Part shown: one piece after another, positions 1 through 6,344 of the stretch | How positions within the stretch are numbered: position 1 is the stretch's first letter | Layout of the letters: each line of letters opens with the position of its first letter | Assembly: GCA_964514665.1 (NCBI GenBank) | Contig: CAZESH010000060.1 | Span: 1-17,425 of the forward strand | Reading direction: 5' to 3' | Source of the DNA: CAZESH01 sp964514665 | GTDB lineage: Bacteria; Bacillota; Bacilli; Paenibacillales; KCTC-25726 | DNA: 17,425 nucleotides | Notes under the pieces: generated by a model | The model's input: the letters and a program-made list of their open reading frames with translations, nothing else | Told to the model about the DNA's origin: nothing | The model's database searches: none | Made by a program: the position numbers and the translations under genes

Positions 1-49
1 TTACCGAGTGGATTTGAACCACTTAGATTGTGCGACTGTGAGGCGCACC

Positions 50-77
50 AAAAAAGGACCTTCTTCTAAGAAGGTCC
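50..77 (-). terminator. Rho-independent terminator of the desaturase gene
   Basis: A perfect 10-bp inverted repeat (GGACCTTCTT at 56-65, AAGAAGGTCC at 68-77) is followed, in minus-strand reading, by a run of six T (plus-strand A at 50-55). It lies 14 bp past the desaturase stop codon, in the right orientation to end that transcript. Confidence 0.85.
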
Positions 78-90
78 CTTATCATTTAAA

Positions 91-1128
91 CTAAGCTTTG
101 TTCCTTGATTGAATCAATTTAATTTCTCTGAAACTCATAAATTTCTTGCTTTGCTCGTTCCAGAGACGATATCGAAGCGCCCGAAGGCTGGAAAGCAAGC
201 TAATCGATGTGACATTATGCAGCAGAGGGTTGTTTTCGTGAACCCTTTGCAAATGATAGTTCGGAACTCTAGGGCTGAGATGGTGAATATGATGAAACCC
301 GATATTTCCCGTAATCCAATGCAGGATTTTCGGCAGCTTGTAGAATGAACTGCCTTGCAAGGCCGCTTTTACGTAGTCCCAAACCTCTTCTTTTTCAAAA
401 TAAGTATTTTCAAATTGATGCTGCACGTAAAACAGCCAAATCCCGGCCACGCCGGAAATGAAAAAGATCGGCACTTGAATCATAAGGAATGCTTGCCAAC
501 CAATCAACCAGCTGAGCAGAAGAGCAACAGCGGCTAAACCGGCATTGGTCAAATACGTATTCAAGCGTTCTTTTCGGCCGGCGCGTTTTCTATTAAAGCG
601 GTATTGAAAGAGAAAGGTATAGAAGGGTCCGATTCCGAACATCACAAACGGATTTCTGTATATCCGATAAAAGATTTGCCGGAGTTTTGATAAGGAGAGA
701 TACTCTTCAACTGTAAGCGTCCAGATATCTCCTGTGCCCCTTCGGTCCAAATTGCTGCTGGTGGCGTGATGAACGGTGTGGGCATACTTCCATTGGTTAT
801 AAGGGCAGAATGTCATAATCCCGGTTATCGTGCCTACAATCGCGTTCGCTTTTTTGCTTGCAAAGAAAGATTGGTGCGTGCAATCGTGAAAAATAATAAA
901 AATACGTATTAAAAACCCGGCCGCCGGTATGGTGAGAGCCAAGGTTAGCCAGTAAGAAACAGAAAGACTAAGATAGGCCAGGTACCATAGTACGAAAAAA
1001 GGCGTCAACGTATTCACTAGCTGCCATATACTTCTCCCGATATACGATTTTTCATAAACCGTAATGTTCTTTCTTAATATGTCGTGTGCTGTTTTATCGA
1101 TGTTGTGATCTCCTCTCCTCAAACCCAT
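91..1128 (-). CDS. des: Membrane fatty acid desaturase (Des-type, acyl-lipid delta5 desaturase)
   Basis: Integral membrane di-iron desaturase that puts a double bond into acyl chains of membrane lipids and so raises fluidity in the cold. The three histidine boxes are visible: HDCTH (residues 81-85), HTVHH (117-121) and HHIHH (279-283), between hydrophobic segments at about 40-80, 95-108 and 195-232. The sequence follows B. subtilis Des over its whole length, for example FLxRIFIIFHDC and the GTGDIW segment. Start choice is a problem. The ATG at 1128 has no Shine-Dalgarno site, and its first codons themselves form a very strong one (1110-1120). Eight bases further comes ATC (1099-1101), which would give a 336-residue protein matching the usual N-terminus. 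No desKR two-component pair is visible next to it, so DesR control as in B. subtilis is not shown here. Stand-alone gene with its own terminator. Confidence 0.93.
   Translation of the reverse strand: MGLRRGDHNIDKTAHDILRKNITVYEKSYIGRSIWQLVNTLTPFFVLWYLAYLSLSVSYWLTLALTIPAAGFLIRIFIIFHDCTHQSFFASKKANAIVGTITGIMTFCPYNQWKYAHTVHHATSSNLDRRGTGDIWTLTVEEYLSLSKLRQIFYRIYRNPFVMFGIGPFYTFLFQYRFNRKRAGRKERLNTYLTNAGLAAVALLLSWLIGWQAFLMIQVPIFFISGVAGIWLFYVQHQFENTYFEKEEVWDYVKAALQGSSFYKLPKILHWITGNIGFHHIHHLSPRVPNYHLQRVHENNPLLHNVTSISLLSSLRALRYRLWNEQSKKFMSFREIKLIQSRNKA
1110..1120 (-). promoter_or_regulatory. Strong Shine-Dalgarno site inside the annotated start of des
   Basis: Minus strand reads GAGGAGAGGAG, followed by an 8-base spacer (1109-1102) and then ATC at 1101-1099. 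No ATG, GTG or TTG lies at this distance. The site decides against the upstream ATG at 1128, which would translate the Shine-Dalgarno itself as codons. A TATAAT -10 element on the minus strand (1152-1157) puts the RNA start near 1145, only about 17 bases before that ATG. Confidence 0.6.
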
Positions 1129-1151
1129 AATGGACTTCGCCCATTCATTCT

Positions 1152-1157
1152 ATTATA
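1152..1157 (-). promoter_or_regulatory. Probable -10 element of des promoter
   Basis: Perfect TATAAT on the minus strand. No good -35 hexamer lies 16-18 bases upstream, which would fit a promoter that needs an activator. The predicted leader is short and ends in the strong Shine-Dalgarno site at 1110-1120. Confidence 0.5.
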
Positions 1158-1415
1158 AACCATGCATCTCCAAATCTGTAGAGAAATATTTTTCCTGTTT
1201 GCTCAAGACGAAGAAACTGCGTATATTCTCTTGGTAAATGATTGGGATGTAAAATAGAACTTAAGCGCTTACAAATTCAAAGATATCATGACTGCACTTT
1301 CGTATAAAAGTCGAATTAGAGGTAGAAACCTACAAAGCGAAATCCTATGAATTCTGCTGTCCCTTATGTCAGCAACTTTCAAGACGATACCTGACCAATT
1401 TGCTAAATAATCAAT

Positions 1416-1583
1416 GGGGCTGTCCCATAAGTGGGTAAACCAACTTAAGGAACAACCCTTGAAAAATAAGATTTTCTTAAATGAATGAGGAGTTGGATTA
1501 GGGGTTATCCTACTCCAACCGTTTTTGTTTTTTGGTCTATTGTGGCTTTCTTTAACAAGTTATGGGCAAGCGAGAGCCACCCG
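1416..1583. mobile_element. Probable internally deleted IS relic (MITE-like)
   Basis: The left edge starts GGGGCTGTCCCATAAGTGGG, which resembles the ends of IS1182-like elements of Bacillales. The right side, read on the minus strand, gives a related sequence: CCCATAACTTGTTAAAG (1566-1550) against CCCATAAGTGGGTAAAC (1424-1440), 13 of 17 identical, with GGCTCTC further out against GGCTGTC. Between them lies only a plus-oriented terminator (1492-1533), as if the transposase gene was lost and its 3' end kept. No target duplication is evident. The rest of 1129-1606 has no credible intact gene; an open stretch at 1292-1438 is discussed under findings. Confidence 0.3.
1492..1533 (+). terminator. 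Stranded rho-independent terminator
   Basis: GTTGGATTAGG (1492-1502) pairs with CCTACTCCAAC (1509-1519) with one mismatch, followed by a T-rich run (1522-1533). It points to the plus strand, where no intact gene lies upstream. It is best explained as the 3' end of the lost transposase gene of the surrounding relic. Confidence 0.5.
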
Positions 1584-1606
1584 ACCTCTAAGCTTACTTT
1601 CGGTAA

Positions 1607-2269
1607 TTACTTTGTACAGAACCACCAATCAAAACAATCTAATTGACTGGCTTTTGACTGAGCCATCCGTTCAGCAGCTTCTTGCACAGTTCGGGCTGGC
1701 GGCAAAATTAATTTGTTGCCAATCATCTCATTGTTCGGCCAATTTGCCGGTGCTGCCGCTTGATTGGCATCAGTTGCTTGCAATGCTTGCACAGCCCGTA
1801 AAATTTCGTAAATGTTTCGTCCGACAGTTTCAGGGTAAGTCAAGATGATTCGAATGGTGCCCTCAGGGTCTACAATGTAAACACTGCGCACAGTTCGGGT
1901 GCCTTTGCTTGGATGAATCATTCCCAATCTCTTAGCGACTGCTCCAAGTACATCGGCAATGATCGGAAAAGTAATTTGAACACCTAAACGGTGACGAATC
2001 CATTCAATCCATTTGATATGCGAGAAAACCTGCTCCACTGAAAGCCCGATAAGTTCGGTATTTAATTTTTGAAACTCAGGCTTAAGTTTTTCAAAAGCAA
2101 CAAATTCGGTTGTACAAACCGGTGTGAAATCACCTGGATGGCTAAACAAGATAAACCAACGTCCCTGATAAGCGTCTGGAAGTGACAACTCGCCGAACGT
2201 TGTTTGAACCGTAACGTCAGGAAAACGATCCCCAATAAAAGGGACAGACTGCTCAGAATAAAGTGACAT
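1607..2269 (-). CDS. Peroxiredoxin, Prx6 (1-Cys-like) subfamily with extra C-terminal cysteines
   Basis: Cytoplasmic thiol peroxidase that reduces hydrogen peroxide and organic hydroperoxides. The active-site loop is PGDFTPVC, with P45, T49 and the peroxidatic C52; R128 in VRSVYIVDP is the conserved arginine. At 220 residues with a long C-terminal arm, it belongs to the Prx6 group. The C-terminus holds C212 and C218 in CFDWWFC, the spacing known from archaeal enzymes such as that of Aeropyrum pernix, where these cysteines take part in the catalytic cycle. The start is supported by GGAGG seven bases before ATG. It is transcribed alone; no reductase partner gene is adjacent. Hydroperoxidase function is secure from motifs; the electron donor is unknown. 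Confidence 0.95.
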   Translation of the reverse strand: MSLYSEQSVPFIGDRFPDVTVQTTFGELSLPDAYQGRWFILFSHPGDFTPVCTTEFVAFEKLKPEFQKLNTELIGLSVEQVFSHIKWIEWIRHRLGVQITFPIIADVLGAVAKRLGMIHPSKGTRTVRSVYIVDPEGTIRIILTYPETVGRNIYEILRAVQALQATDANQAAAPANWPNNEMIGNKLILPPARTVQEAAERMAQSKASQLDCFDWWFCTK

Positions 2270-2427
2270 AAGGTTACCTCCAAACCGTAATGATTCTTCA
2301 TATTATGCGGAGGTAATCGCCTAGAAAATTTGTCCTGAAAAATATATCAATTACCTGGAATAGCGTGCGAATATCCTACTGGCGAATGATTTTCTTCAAC
2401 CTTGCTTATGGATGAAGCGCAAGCACA

Positions 2428-3242
2428 TTAACAGAATGCGGCGAAATCAGGACTTTTAAGATTTCTCCCGTGAACCGCCTCTACATTTTGTTTGACAGAG
2501 CTGATTCCATTTATGCAGATATCATTGAATGCATCCTTTGATTCACCGAGCACGCTGTGCAATTCAGCGGAGCCATAAGCTGCCATGCCCTGCATGGATA
2601 CTTCAAGGACAATGCTCTTCTCGGGATGACGGTTTACAATCGATATGCCCATTCCGGAGCTGTGCTCATTTTTCGTTGCCACGATATCCAATGACCCGAT
2701 CTCCCGAAGTCCGTCCTTTGCTGCCGGCACAGCGAATGCAAGATTATCCGGAAGCCATGAATCCACTACCGTATCGCCCATCAGCCCGGCATTGAGATTG
2801 TTTAATTCCCTTGGTCCCAAGTAGTCCTCCACATCCGAATCGACATTCGGATGGTGCCAGCCCCGCAAATTCCATTCATCAAAGGCAATTTTCAGCTTGC
2901 CTGAATAACCCAGAGACCCGATAATATGGATCGTCTTGGTGATTTCCTGCTCGATCGCTGCGGAATATCCCATACAGCGTTCATAGTCAGACAAATGATT
3001 GTTCTGCCACAGCGGATCCCAATAGTCGTGAATCGAAATCCAGTCGAGATACCGGCCGGCTTCCCGCACAAAAATTCCCCATTCGGCCGGCGTTTTGGCG
3101 CCGATTTCTCCCGGCAGGTAATTTTCATTGCCTTTCGGCAAAGCTCGATAAATTCGTCCGTACCGAACTGGTTGCTTTCTTCGACCCGCCATGCTTTATC
3201 GAAGCTGGGCTGCCTTTTTGGACCAATGCCATTTTCCAACGC
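2428..3242 (-). pseudogene. Decayed alpha-L-arabinofuranosidase (GH51), multiply deleted
   Basis: Relic of an intracellular GH51 enzyme that releases arabinose from arabinan or arabinoxylan fragments. Pieces appear in family order on the minus strand. NGIGPKRQ...ESNQFGTDEFI is in one frame (about 3236-3117). Then, after a frame change, come GNENYLPGEIGAKTPAEWG (acid/base Glu in GNE), YLDWISIHDYWDPLWQNN, KIAFDEWNLRGWHHP (nucleophile Glu in DEW), and GDTVVDSW...NRHPEKS...LGESKD. About 90 N-terminal residues are missing. Compared with intact family members as I remember them, there are gaps between CRKA and GNEN (frame-shifting), inside EWG...REAG (in frame), and between NNLNA and GDTVVDSW (in frame). 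A 254-codon reading frame survives only because two deletions kept the frame; it should not be called an enzyme. It directly follows marR. Confidence 0.88.
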
Positions 3243-3253
3243 TCCTTTTTACT

Positions 3254-3712
3254 TTATAGAAACCCGCGTTGCGTCAAAGTTTCACGTACAGGAAAAGCCT
3301 GGAGGAATTTTTGCAAGGTGTCATTGGCTGCTTTCAACTCTTCTTCCGTCATCCTGTTTTCAATCCAATCATAAACTTCATCTTCAATGGCCTTTACTTT
3401 CTCCGCGATTTCCTGCCCTTTTTTCGTCAACTGCAGCAAAACAAATCTCGAATCCTGCGGATGAACCTTTCTCTCGATTAATCCATCCTTGACCATGCGG
3501 TCGATTAATCTTGACGGACTTCCTGTCTCGCAAATCAGCAAGTTCCCCATCTCCTTCAAAGATAAGGGCTGCCGGGTTTGCAAAACCCGGATGGCCTCCG
3601 CTTGGGAAGAGGAAACTCCCGTTTTCTCCAATAGATCATTTAACAAACGGTTCCCTTGCCGCTGAACGGCTAAAATGAGATACCGGAATTTTTCAACTTC
3701 CTTGACCGCCAT
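3254..3712 (-). CDS. MarR-family winged-helix transcription regulator
   Basis: Dimeric DNA-binding regulator of the MarR type, usually a repressor released by small phenolic or oxidant ligands. The protein is about 152 residues, typical for the family. The core winged helix spans residues 35-100: a SLKEMGNLL helix, the recognition helix SPSRLIDRMVKDGLIER, and the wing HPQDSRFVLLQLTKKG. A long C-terminal dimerisation helix follows. Two ATG codons stand in tandem. GGAG lies 2 bases before the first (3715) but 5 before the second, so 3712 is the better start. It sits 21 bp after the lactonase-like gene in the same direction, so the two form one operon. Duplicated 19-bp sites in the operon promoter are its likely operators, implying autoregulation. 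Confidence 0.92.
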   Translation of the reverse strand: MAVKEVEKFRYLILAVQRQGNRLLNDLLEKTGVSSSQAEAIRVLQTRQPLSLKEMGNLLICETGSPSRLIDRMVKDGLIERKVHPQDSRFVLLQLTKKGQEIAEKVKAIEDEVYDWIENRMTEEELKAANDTLQKFLQAFPVRETLTQRGFL

Positions 3713-3736
3713 CATTGCTCCGTTTCCCCCTTGCCG

Positions 3737-4549
3737 TTATCCAATCAATTGAGGATCAACCTTAGGATCATGATTCGCCAAAGCGACCCAACAATCCTCC
3801 CTTTCCATAAACGCTCTGGTCCAATTTAACGAAAGCTGCGCATCCGTTCTATTCGTTTTCACTCCGGGCAGAATGCCTTCTTTGAACGATCTTGCCGCAT
3901 ATCCTACATCACTGGCCAGCAATACCCATCCTTTTACCGTTTGAACCAACACGGAACATTGGCCTGCAGTATGCCCCGGTGTATAGACCAGGTAGACCGA
4001 TCCGTCCTGAAAAAGGTCAAGCCCCAGCTTATACGGTCCGTGCGGGATTGGCGTCAGCTCAAAAGGAGTCAAATTCACACCGGCCCACATTGATTTTACA
4101 TAACCAAGCTCACGATGCGCCGCTTTCCACTCCGGTTGGCTGACTAGTATCTGCTTGGCTTGTGCGACCTGTTTAATCCCGCTGACATGATCAGAGTGCA
4201 GATGCGTGAGCAGAACATACTCGATTTCGTTTGCCTTTATGCCGTAATCCGCCAACTGCTCATGCACAGCTTTTCCTGCGGACAAACGTCCCTTAAACAT
4301 GGATGAAGCAAGCAGTCCGAGATGCTTTCGCGGGTTTATCCTGATGTCTTCATGCCATCCCGTATCCACCAAAATCGTCCCTTTAGGGTGCTCGATCAAG
4401 TAAGAGGAAACGGGAACCCAAGACTTTTTAATCTTTGGTCTTAACCACCCTGTATAGGGCATGGGATGCAGCGATTTTTCTTCAAACGCCAATGCTTGAT
4501 CGATGTAAACTTCACCTGTATGCCAAACATGAACTCTCGAATCGTTCAT
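3737..4549 (-). CDS. Metallo-beta-lactamase-fold hydrolase, N-acyl homoserine lactonase-like
   Basis: Dinuclear zinc hydrolase resembling the AhlD/AiiA lactonases, which open the lactone ring of acyl homoserine lactone signals. The ligand set is complete: HLHSDH at residues 116-121, H193 in PGHTAG, D214 in SDVGY and H260 in ANHDP. Tyrosine 217 follows the bridging aspartate as in AiiA-type lactonases. The protein has 270 residues and no signal peptide, so it should be cytoplasmic. The ATG has AGAGG eight bases upstream. It is the first gene of an operon with marR, from a near-consensus promoter. The fold and metal site are sure; the substrate is not, since other lactones or aromatic esters hydrolysed by related enzymes would fit MarR control equally well. 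Confidence 0.85.
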   Translation of the reverse strand: MNDSRVHVWHTGEVYIDQALAFEEKSLHPMPYTGWLRPKIKKSWVPVSSYLIEHPKGTILVDTGWHEDIRINPRKHLGLLASSMFKGRLSAGKAVHEQLADYGIKANEIEYVLLTHLHSDHVSGIKQVAQAKQILVSQPEWKAAHRELGYVKSMWAGVNLTPFELTPIPHGPYKLGLDLFQDGSVYLVYTPGHTAGQCSVLVQTVKGWVLLASDVGYAARSFKEGILPGVKTNRTDAQLSLNWTRAFMEREDCWVALANHDPKVDPQLIG

Positions 4550-4572
4550 AGACTGAACCTCTTTTCCATTTT

Positions 4573-4618
4573 AGATGATATGTCATTTATTTTGATAATA
4601 GATGATGTGTCATTTATT
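4573..4618. repeat. Two direct copies of a palindromic operator (likely MarR sites)
   Basis: A 19-bp sequence occurs at 4573-4591 and at 4600-4618 with one difference. Each copy holds a short palindrome, ATGATATGTCAT (4575-4586) and ATGATGTGTCAT (4602-4613). One copy fills the spacer between -35 and -10, the other covers the transcription start. Binding there would block RNA polymerase. The marR gene of the same operon is the obvious candidate regulator. Confidence 0.6.
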
Positions 4619-4623
4619 GTCAA
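4595..4623 (-). promoter_or_regulatory. Sigma-A promoter of the lactonase-marR operon
   Basis: Minus strand shows TTGACA (4618-4623), a 17-base spacer and TATTAT (4595-4600), almost a perfect housekeeping promoter. The RNA would start near 4588, about 40 bases before the lactonase ATG. Confidence 0.8.
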
Positions 4624-4641
4624 GCGAACAAGTGTTGAAAC

Positions 4642-4687
4642 AAAAAGGGACTGCTCCGGGTAATGTTTACTCGGGAACAGTCCTTTT
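4642..4687 (-). terminator. Terminator of the YurQ-like gene
   Basis: Long hairpin with GGGACTGCTCC on one side and GGGAACAGTCC on the other (with small mismatches), flanked by A5 and T6 runs. It lies just past the stop codon at 4695 on the minus strand. Because it is A/T-flanked on both sides it could stop transcription from either direction. Confidence 0.8.
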
Positions 4688-4694
4688 TTAATGT

Positions 4695-5078
4695 CTACTT
4701 GGAATTTTTCATCCATTCATTTGCTAAATAAAACACTTTGTCTACATTATACTTGGCTTTTAACTCATTAATAATATACGTTTCATAGATTTCTCTGTGC
4801 ACAGGGTCTTCGACAAGACACACTTCAATTTTCGTTACTTCGTCCCGATGCAGTTTGATTACGGATACCGTATCTTCAAAATGCTTTTTAATTCTGGGTC
4901 TCAGCTTCCTTGCTTTGCCGACGAACAAGAGTTCGTCATTGTCGTTATAAAACATGAAAATCCCGCCCAAATCCCTAGGGATCAGGTGAAAATCAGTAAA
5001 TCCGTAAATATGGCTCAGCACAGGGGATTTCTGTTTGGTAATGGTAATATCCGGAGTCGGAATGGTAATGTTGATCAA
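4695..5078 (-). CDS. yurQ: GIY-YIG domain protein, UvrC-N-like (YurQ family)
   Basis: Small stand-alone GIY-YIG nuclease domain of 127 residues, like B. subtilis YurQ, a protein related to the N-terminal endonuclease domain of UvrC. Visible motifs: GGIFMFYND (the GIY strand, here GIF), LFVGKARKLRPRIKKHF (the VGKA...LR helix with the catalytic Arg), and E in REIYETYIINELKAKYN (the metal-binding Glu and the YN end motif). A possible role in processing DNA crosslinks or branched DNA is inferred from the family; no activity is known to me for YurQ itself. The start codon is TTG (5076-5078) with GGAAGTGA seven bases upstream. It has its own promoter, divergent from rluF, and its own terminator. 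Confidence 0.85.
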   Translation of the reverse strand: MINITIPTPDITITKQKSPVLSHIYGFTDFHLIPRDLGGIFMFYNDNDELLFVGKARKLRPRIKKHFEDTVSVIKLHRDEVTKIEVCLVEDPVHREIYETYIINELKAKYNVDKVFYLANEWMKNSK

Positions 5079-5115
5079 AAAAGCTCACTTCCTCTTTCCA
5101 TATAGGTGTAATACT

Positions 5116-5144
5116 ATTACATACGACCCGATATGAAAAGTCAA
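5116..5144 (-). promoter_or_regulatory. Promoter of the YurQ-like gene with overlapping palindrome
   Basis: Minus strand reads TTGACT (5139-5144), 17 bases, TGTAAT (5116-5121). The -10 hexamer is one arm of a perfect 7-bp inverted repeat around one base, TGTAATACTATTACA (5107-5121), a candidate operator. Confidence 0.6.
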
Positions 5145-5181
5145 ATATTCGCCCTATCATGCAAAGACATATAATTCATTC

Positions 5182-5211
5182 TTGAAAACAAGGCCATAAA
5201 TTGGGTATTCT
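5182..5211 (+). promoter_or_regulatory. Probable promoter of rluF
   Basis: TTGAAA (5182-5187), 18-base spacer, TATTCT (5206-5211). RNA would begin near 5218, about 30 bases before the AUU start and about 15 before its Shine-Dalgarno site, leaving no room for an earlier start codon. Confidence 0.5.
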
Positions 5212-5231
5212 AATGAAATAATCTTCCATAC

Positions 5232-5239
5232 AAGGGGGT
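5232..5239 (+). promoter_or_regulatory. Shine-Dalgarno site placing the rluF start at AUU
   Basis: AAGGGGGT is followed seven bases later by ATT (5247-5249), exactly where the conserved (M)RINKYISESG N-terminus begins. No ATG, GTG or TTG exists in this frame between the upstream stop (5214-5216) and the S4 domain. Confidence 0.65.
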
Positions 5240-5246
5240 ACTCAGA

Positions 5247-5954
5247 ATTCGGATCAATAAATATATCAGCGAGTCCGGAAAAGCGTCCAGGCGCGGTGCG
5301 GACAAATTAATCAGTGAAGGAAAAGTCACGATAAACGGGAAAATTGCATTAATAGGCAGCCAAGTCGAGCCCGGGGACGATGTTCGGATCAATGGAAACC
5401 CTATCCGGATGATCGGAAATTACGTCTATATTGCCTTGAATAAACCCGTCGGCATTACTTGCACCACAGAAAGAAACGTAAAGGGAAACATTGTCGATTT
5501 TGTCAATCATCCCTTAAGAATTTTTCATATCGGACGGCTCGACAAAGATTCGGACGGCTTGATCCTGCTTACGAACGACGGAGATATTGTAAATGAAATT
5601 TTGCGTGCCGAAAACAAGCATGAAAAAGAGTATATTGTATCCGTAGACAAGCCGATCACGCCTGAGTTTTTAAGAAGGATGTCGGAGGGAGTAGAAATAT
5701 TAGACACCAAAACGCTTCCTTGCGACGTCAGACAGTTATCCAAATATGAATTTCAAATCATTCTCACACAAGGATTAAATCGTCAAATTCGACGGATGTG
5801 CGCTGAATTGGGATACGCCGTTCACCGCCTGCAGAGAACCCGCATCATGAACATTCATTTGGGCAGCCTGCCCCTTGGGCAATGGCGGGATTTATCAAAG
5901 AAAGAACGCAATCAATTATTTAAAGATCTGAACTATGCGCCAAAGGAACGGTAA
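5247..5954 (+). CDS. rluF: 23S rRNA pseudouridine synthase, RluF type
   Basis: Two-domain RNA-modifying enzyme that isomerises uridine to pseudouridine in 23S rRNA (U2604 in the E. coli enzyme). Residues 1-50 form an S4 RNA-binding domain (RINKYISESG, ADKLISEGKVTING). From residue 55 on is the RsuA/RluB/E/F catalytic domain (YIALNKPVGITCT), with the catalytic aspartate in HIGRLDKDSDGL and the core motif GLNRQIRRMCAELGY. An ATG-only start at 5409 would cut off the whole S4 domain, so the real gene is longer: frame and homology run unbroken to ATT at 5247, giving 236 residues with a usual family length. The Shine-Dalgarno AAGGGGGT is correctly spaced for that codon. AUU initiation is rare (known for infC). 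It is transcribed alone and divergently from the YurQ-like gene. Confidence 0.9.
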   Translation: MRINKYISESGKASRRGADKLISEGKVTINGKIALIGSQVEPGDDVRINGNPIRMIGNYVYIALNKPVGITCTTERNVKGNIVDFVNHPLRIFHIGRLDKDSDGLILLTNDGDIVNEILRAENKHEKEYIVSVDKPITPEFLRRMSEGVEILDTKTLPCDVRQLSKYEFQIILTQGLNRQIRRMCAELGYAVHRLQRTRIMNIHLGSLPLGQWRDLSKKERNQLFKDLNYAPKER

Positions 5955-6040
5955 TTACTTCCGTGAAACGATAACGAGATCATCAAGGTGCCTTAACGAA
6001 TTCGTTTCGGTAACTTTGCGATCCAAATCTTTGATGTCTA

Positions 6041-6271
6041 TTGTTCGAGCCGAGGCAAGATCGCCCTCATAGAGCTTCGTACGATGATCTTCGCTTAATG
6101 GCGAAGGAATGTATACGGTATTATCCTGGCATTAAGGTTTCTTCTGTTCATACCAATTGGTTGTATACGAAGCCTTCATTGGTATATATTTACATCCAAA
6201 ATGTTGAGAACCCCCTGGTCTTTGCCAGAAAAGTCAAAAAAACTTTACGTGTACTGACACCCGTCAAATAA
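6041..6271 (+). CDS. Small hypothetical protein, doubtful
   Basis: Open frame of 76 codons from TTG at 6041, or 57 from ATG at 6098 (MAKECIRYYPG...). No clear Shine-Dalgarno site precedes either start. The composition is protein-like (VYIYIQNVENPLVFARKV) and it lies in the same direction as rluF. I do not recognise the family, and no motif or membrane segment can be named. Since the next 350 bases hold a fabH relic, this may also be a fragment of a larger lost gene. The stretch 5955-6040 shows nothing else. Confidence 0.3.
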   Translation: MFEPRQDRPHRASYDDLRLMAKECIRYYPGIKVSSVHTNWLYTKPSLVYIYIQNVENPLVFARKVKKTLRVLTPVK

Positions 6272-6344
6272 GAAACAACCTGTTCGAAAAGGCGGCTTTG
6301 CTCATTCTCTCATTTCCTGACCCTGCATTTATTTTACCAAGCTT

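Noticed and set aside
1..50. tRNA-like T-arm on the minus strand (AGTGG-TTCAAAT-CCACT at 7-23) with a possible anticodon-arm-like stem beside it
   Set aside because: The matching 5' acceptor strand and D-arm are absent; the needed region is occupied by the des terminator. At most a tRNA scrap or chance.
2270..2330. PerR- or Fur-like operator before the peroxiredoxin gene
   Set aside because: Only TAAT...ATTA ends are seen without the proper 7-1-7 symmetry; not enough to call a site.
2428..3192. 254-codon frame taken as a functional arabinofuranosidase
   Set aside because: Large conserved parts of the GH51 fold are deleted and the true upstream part lies in another frame.
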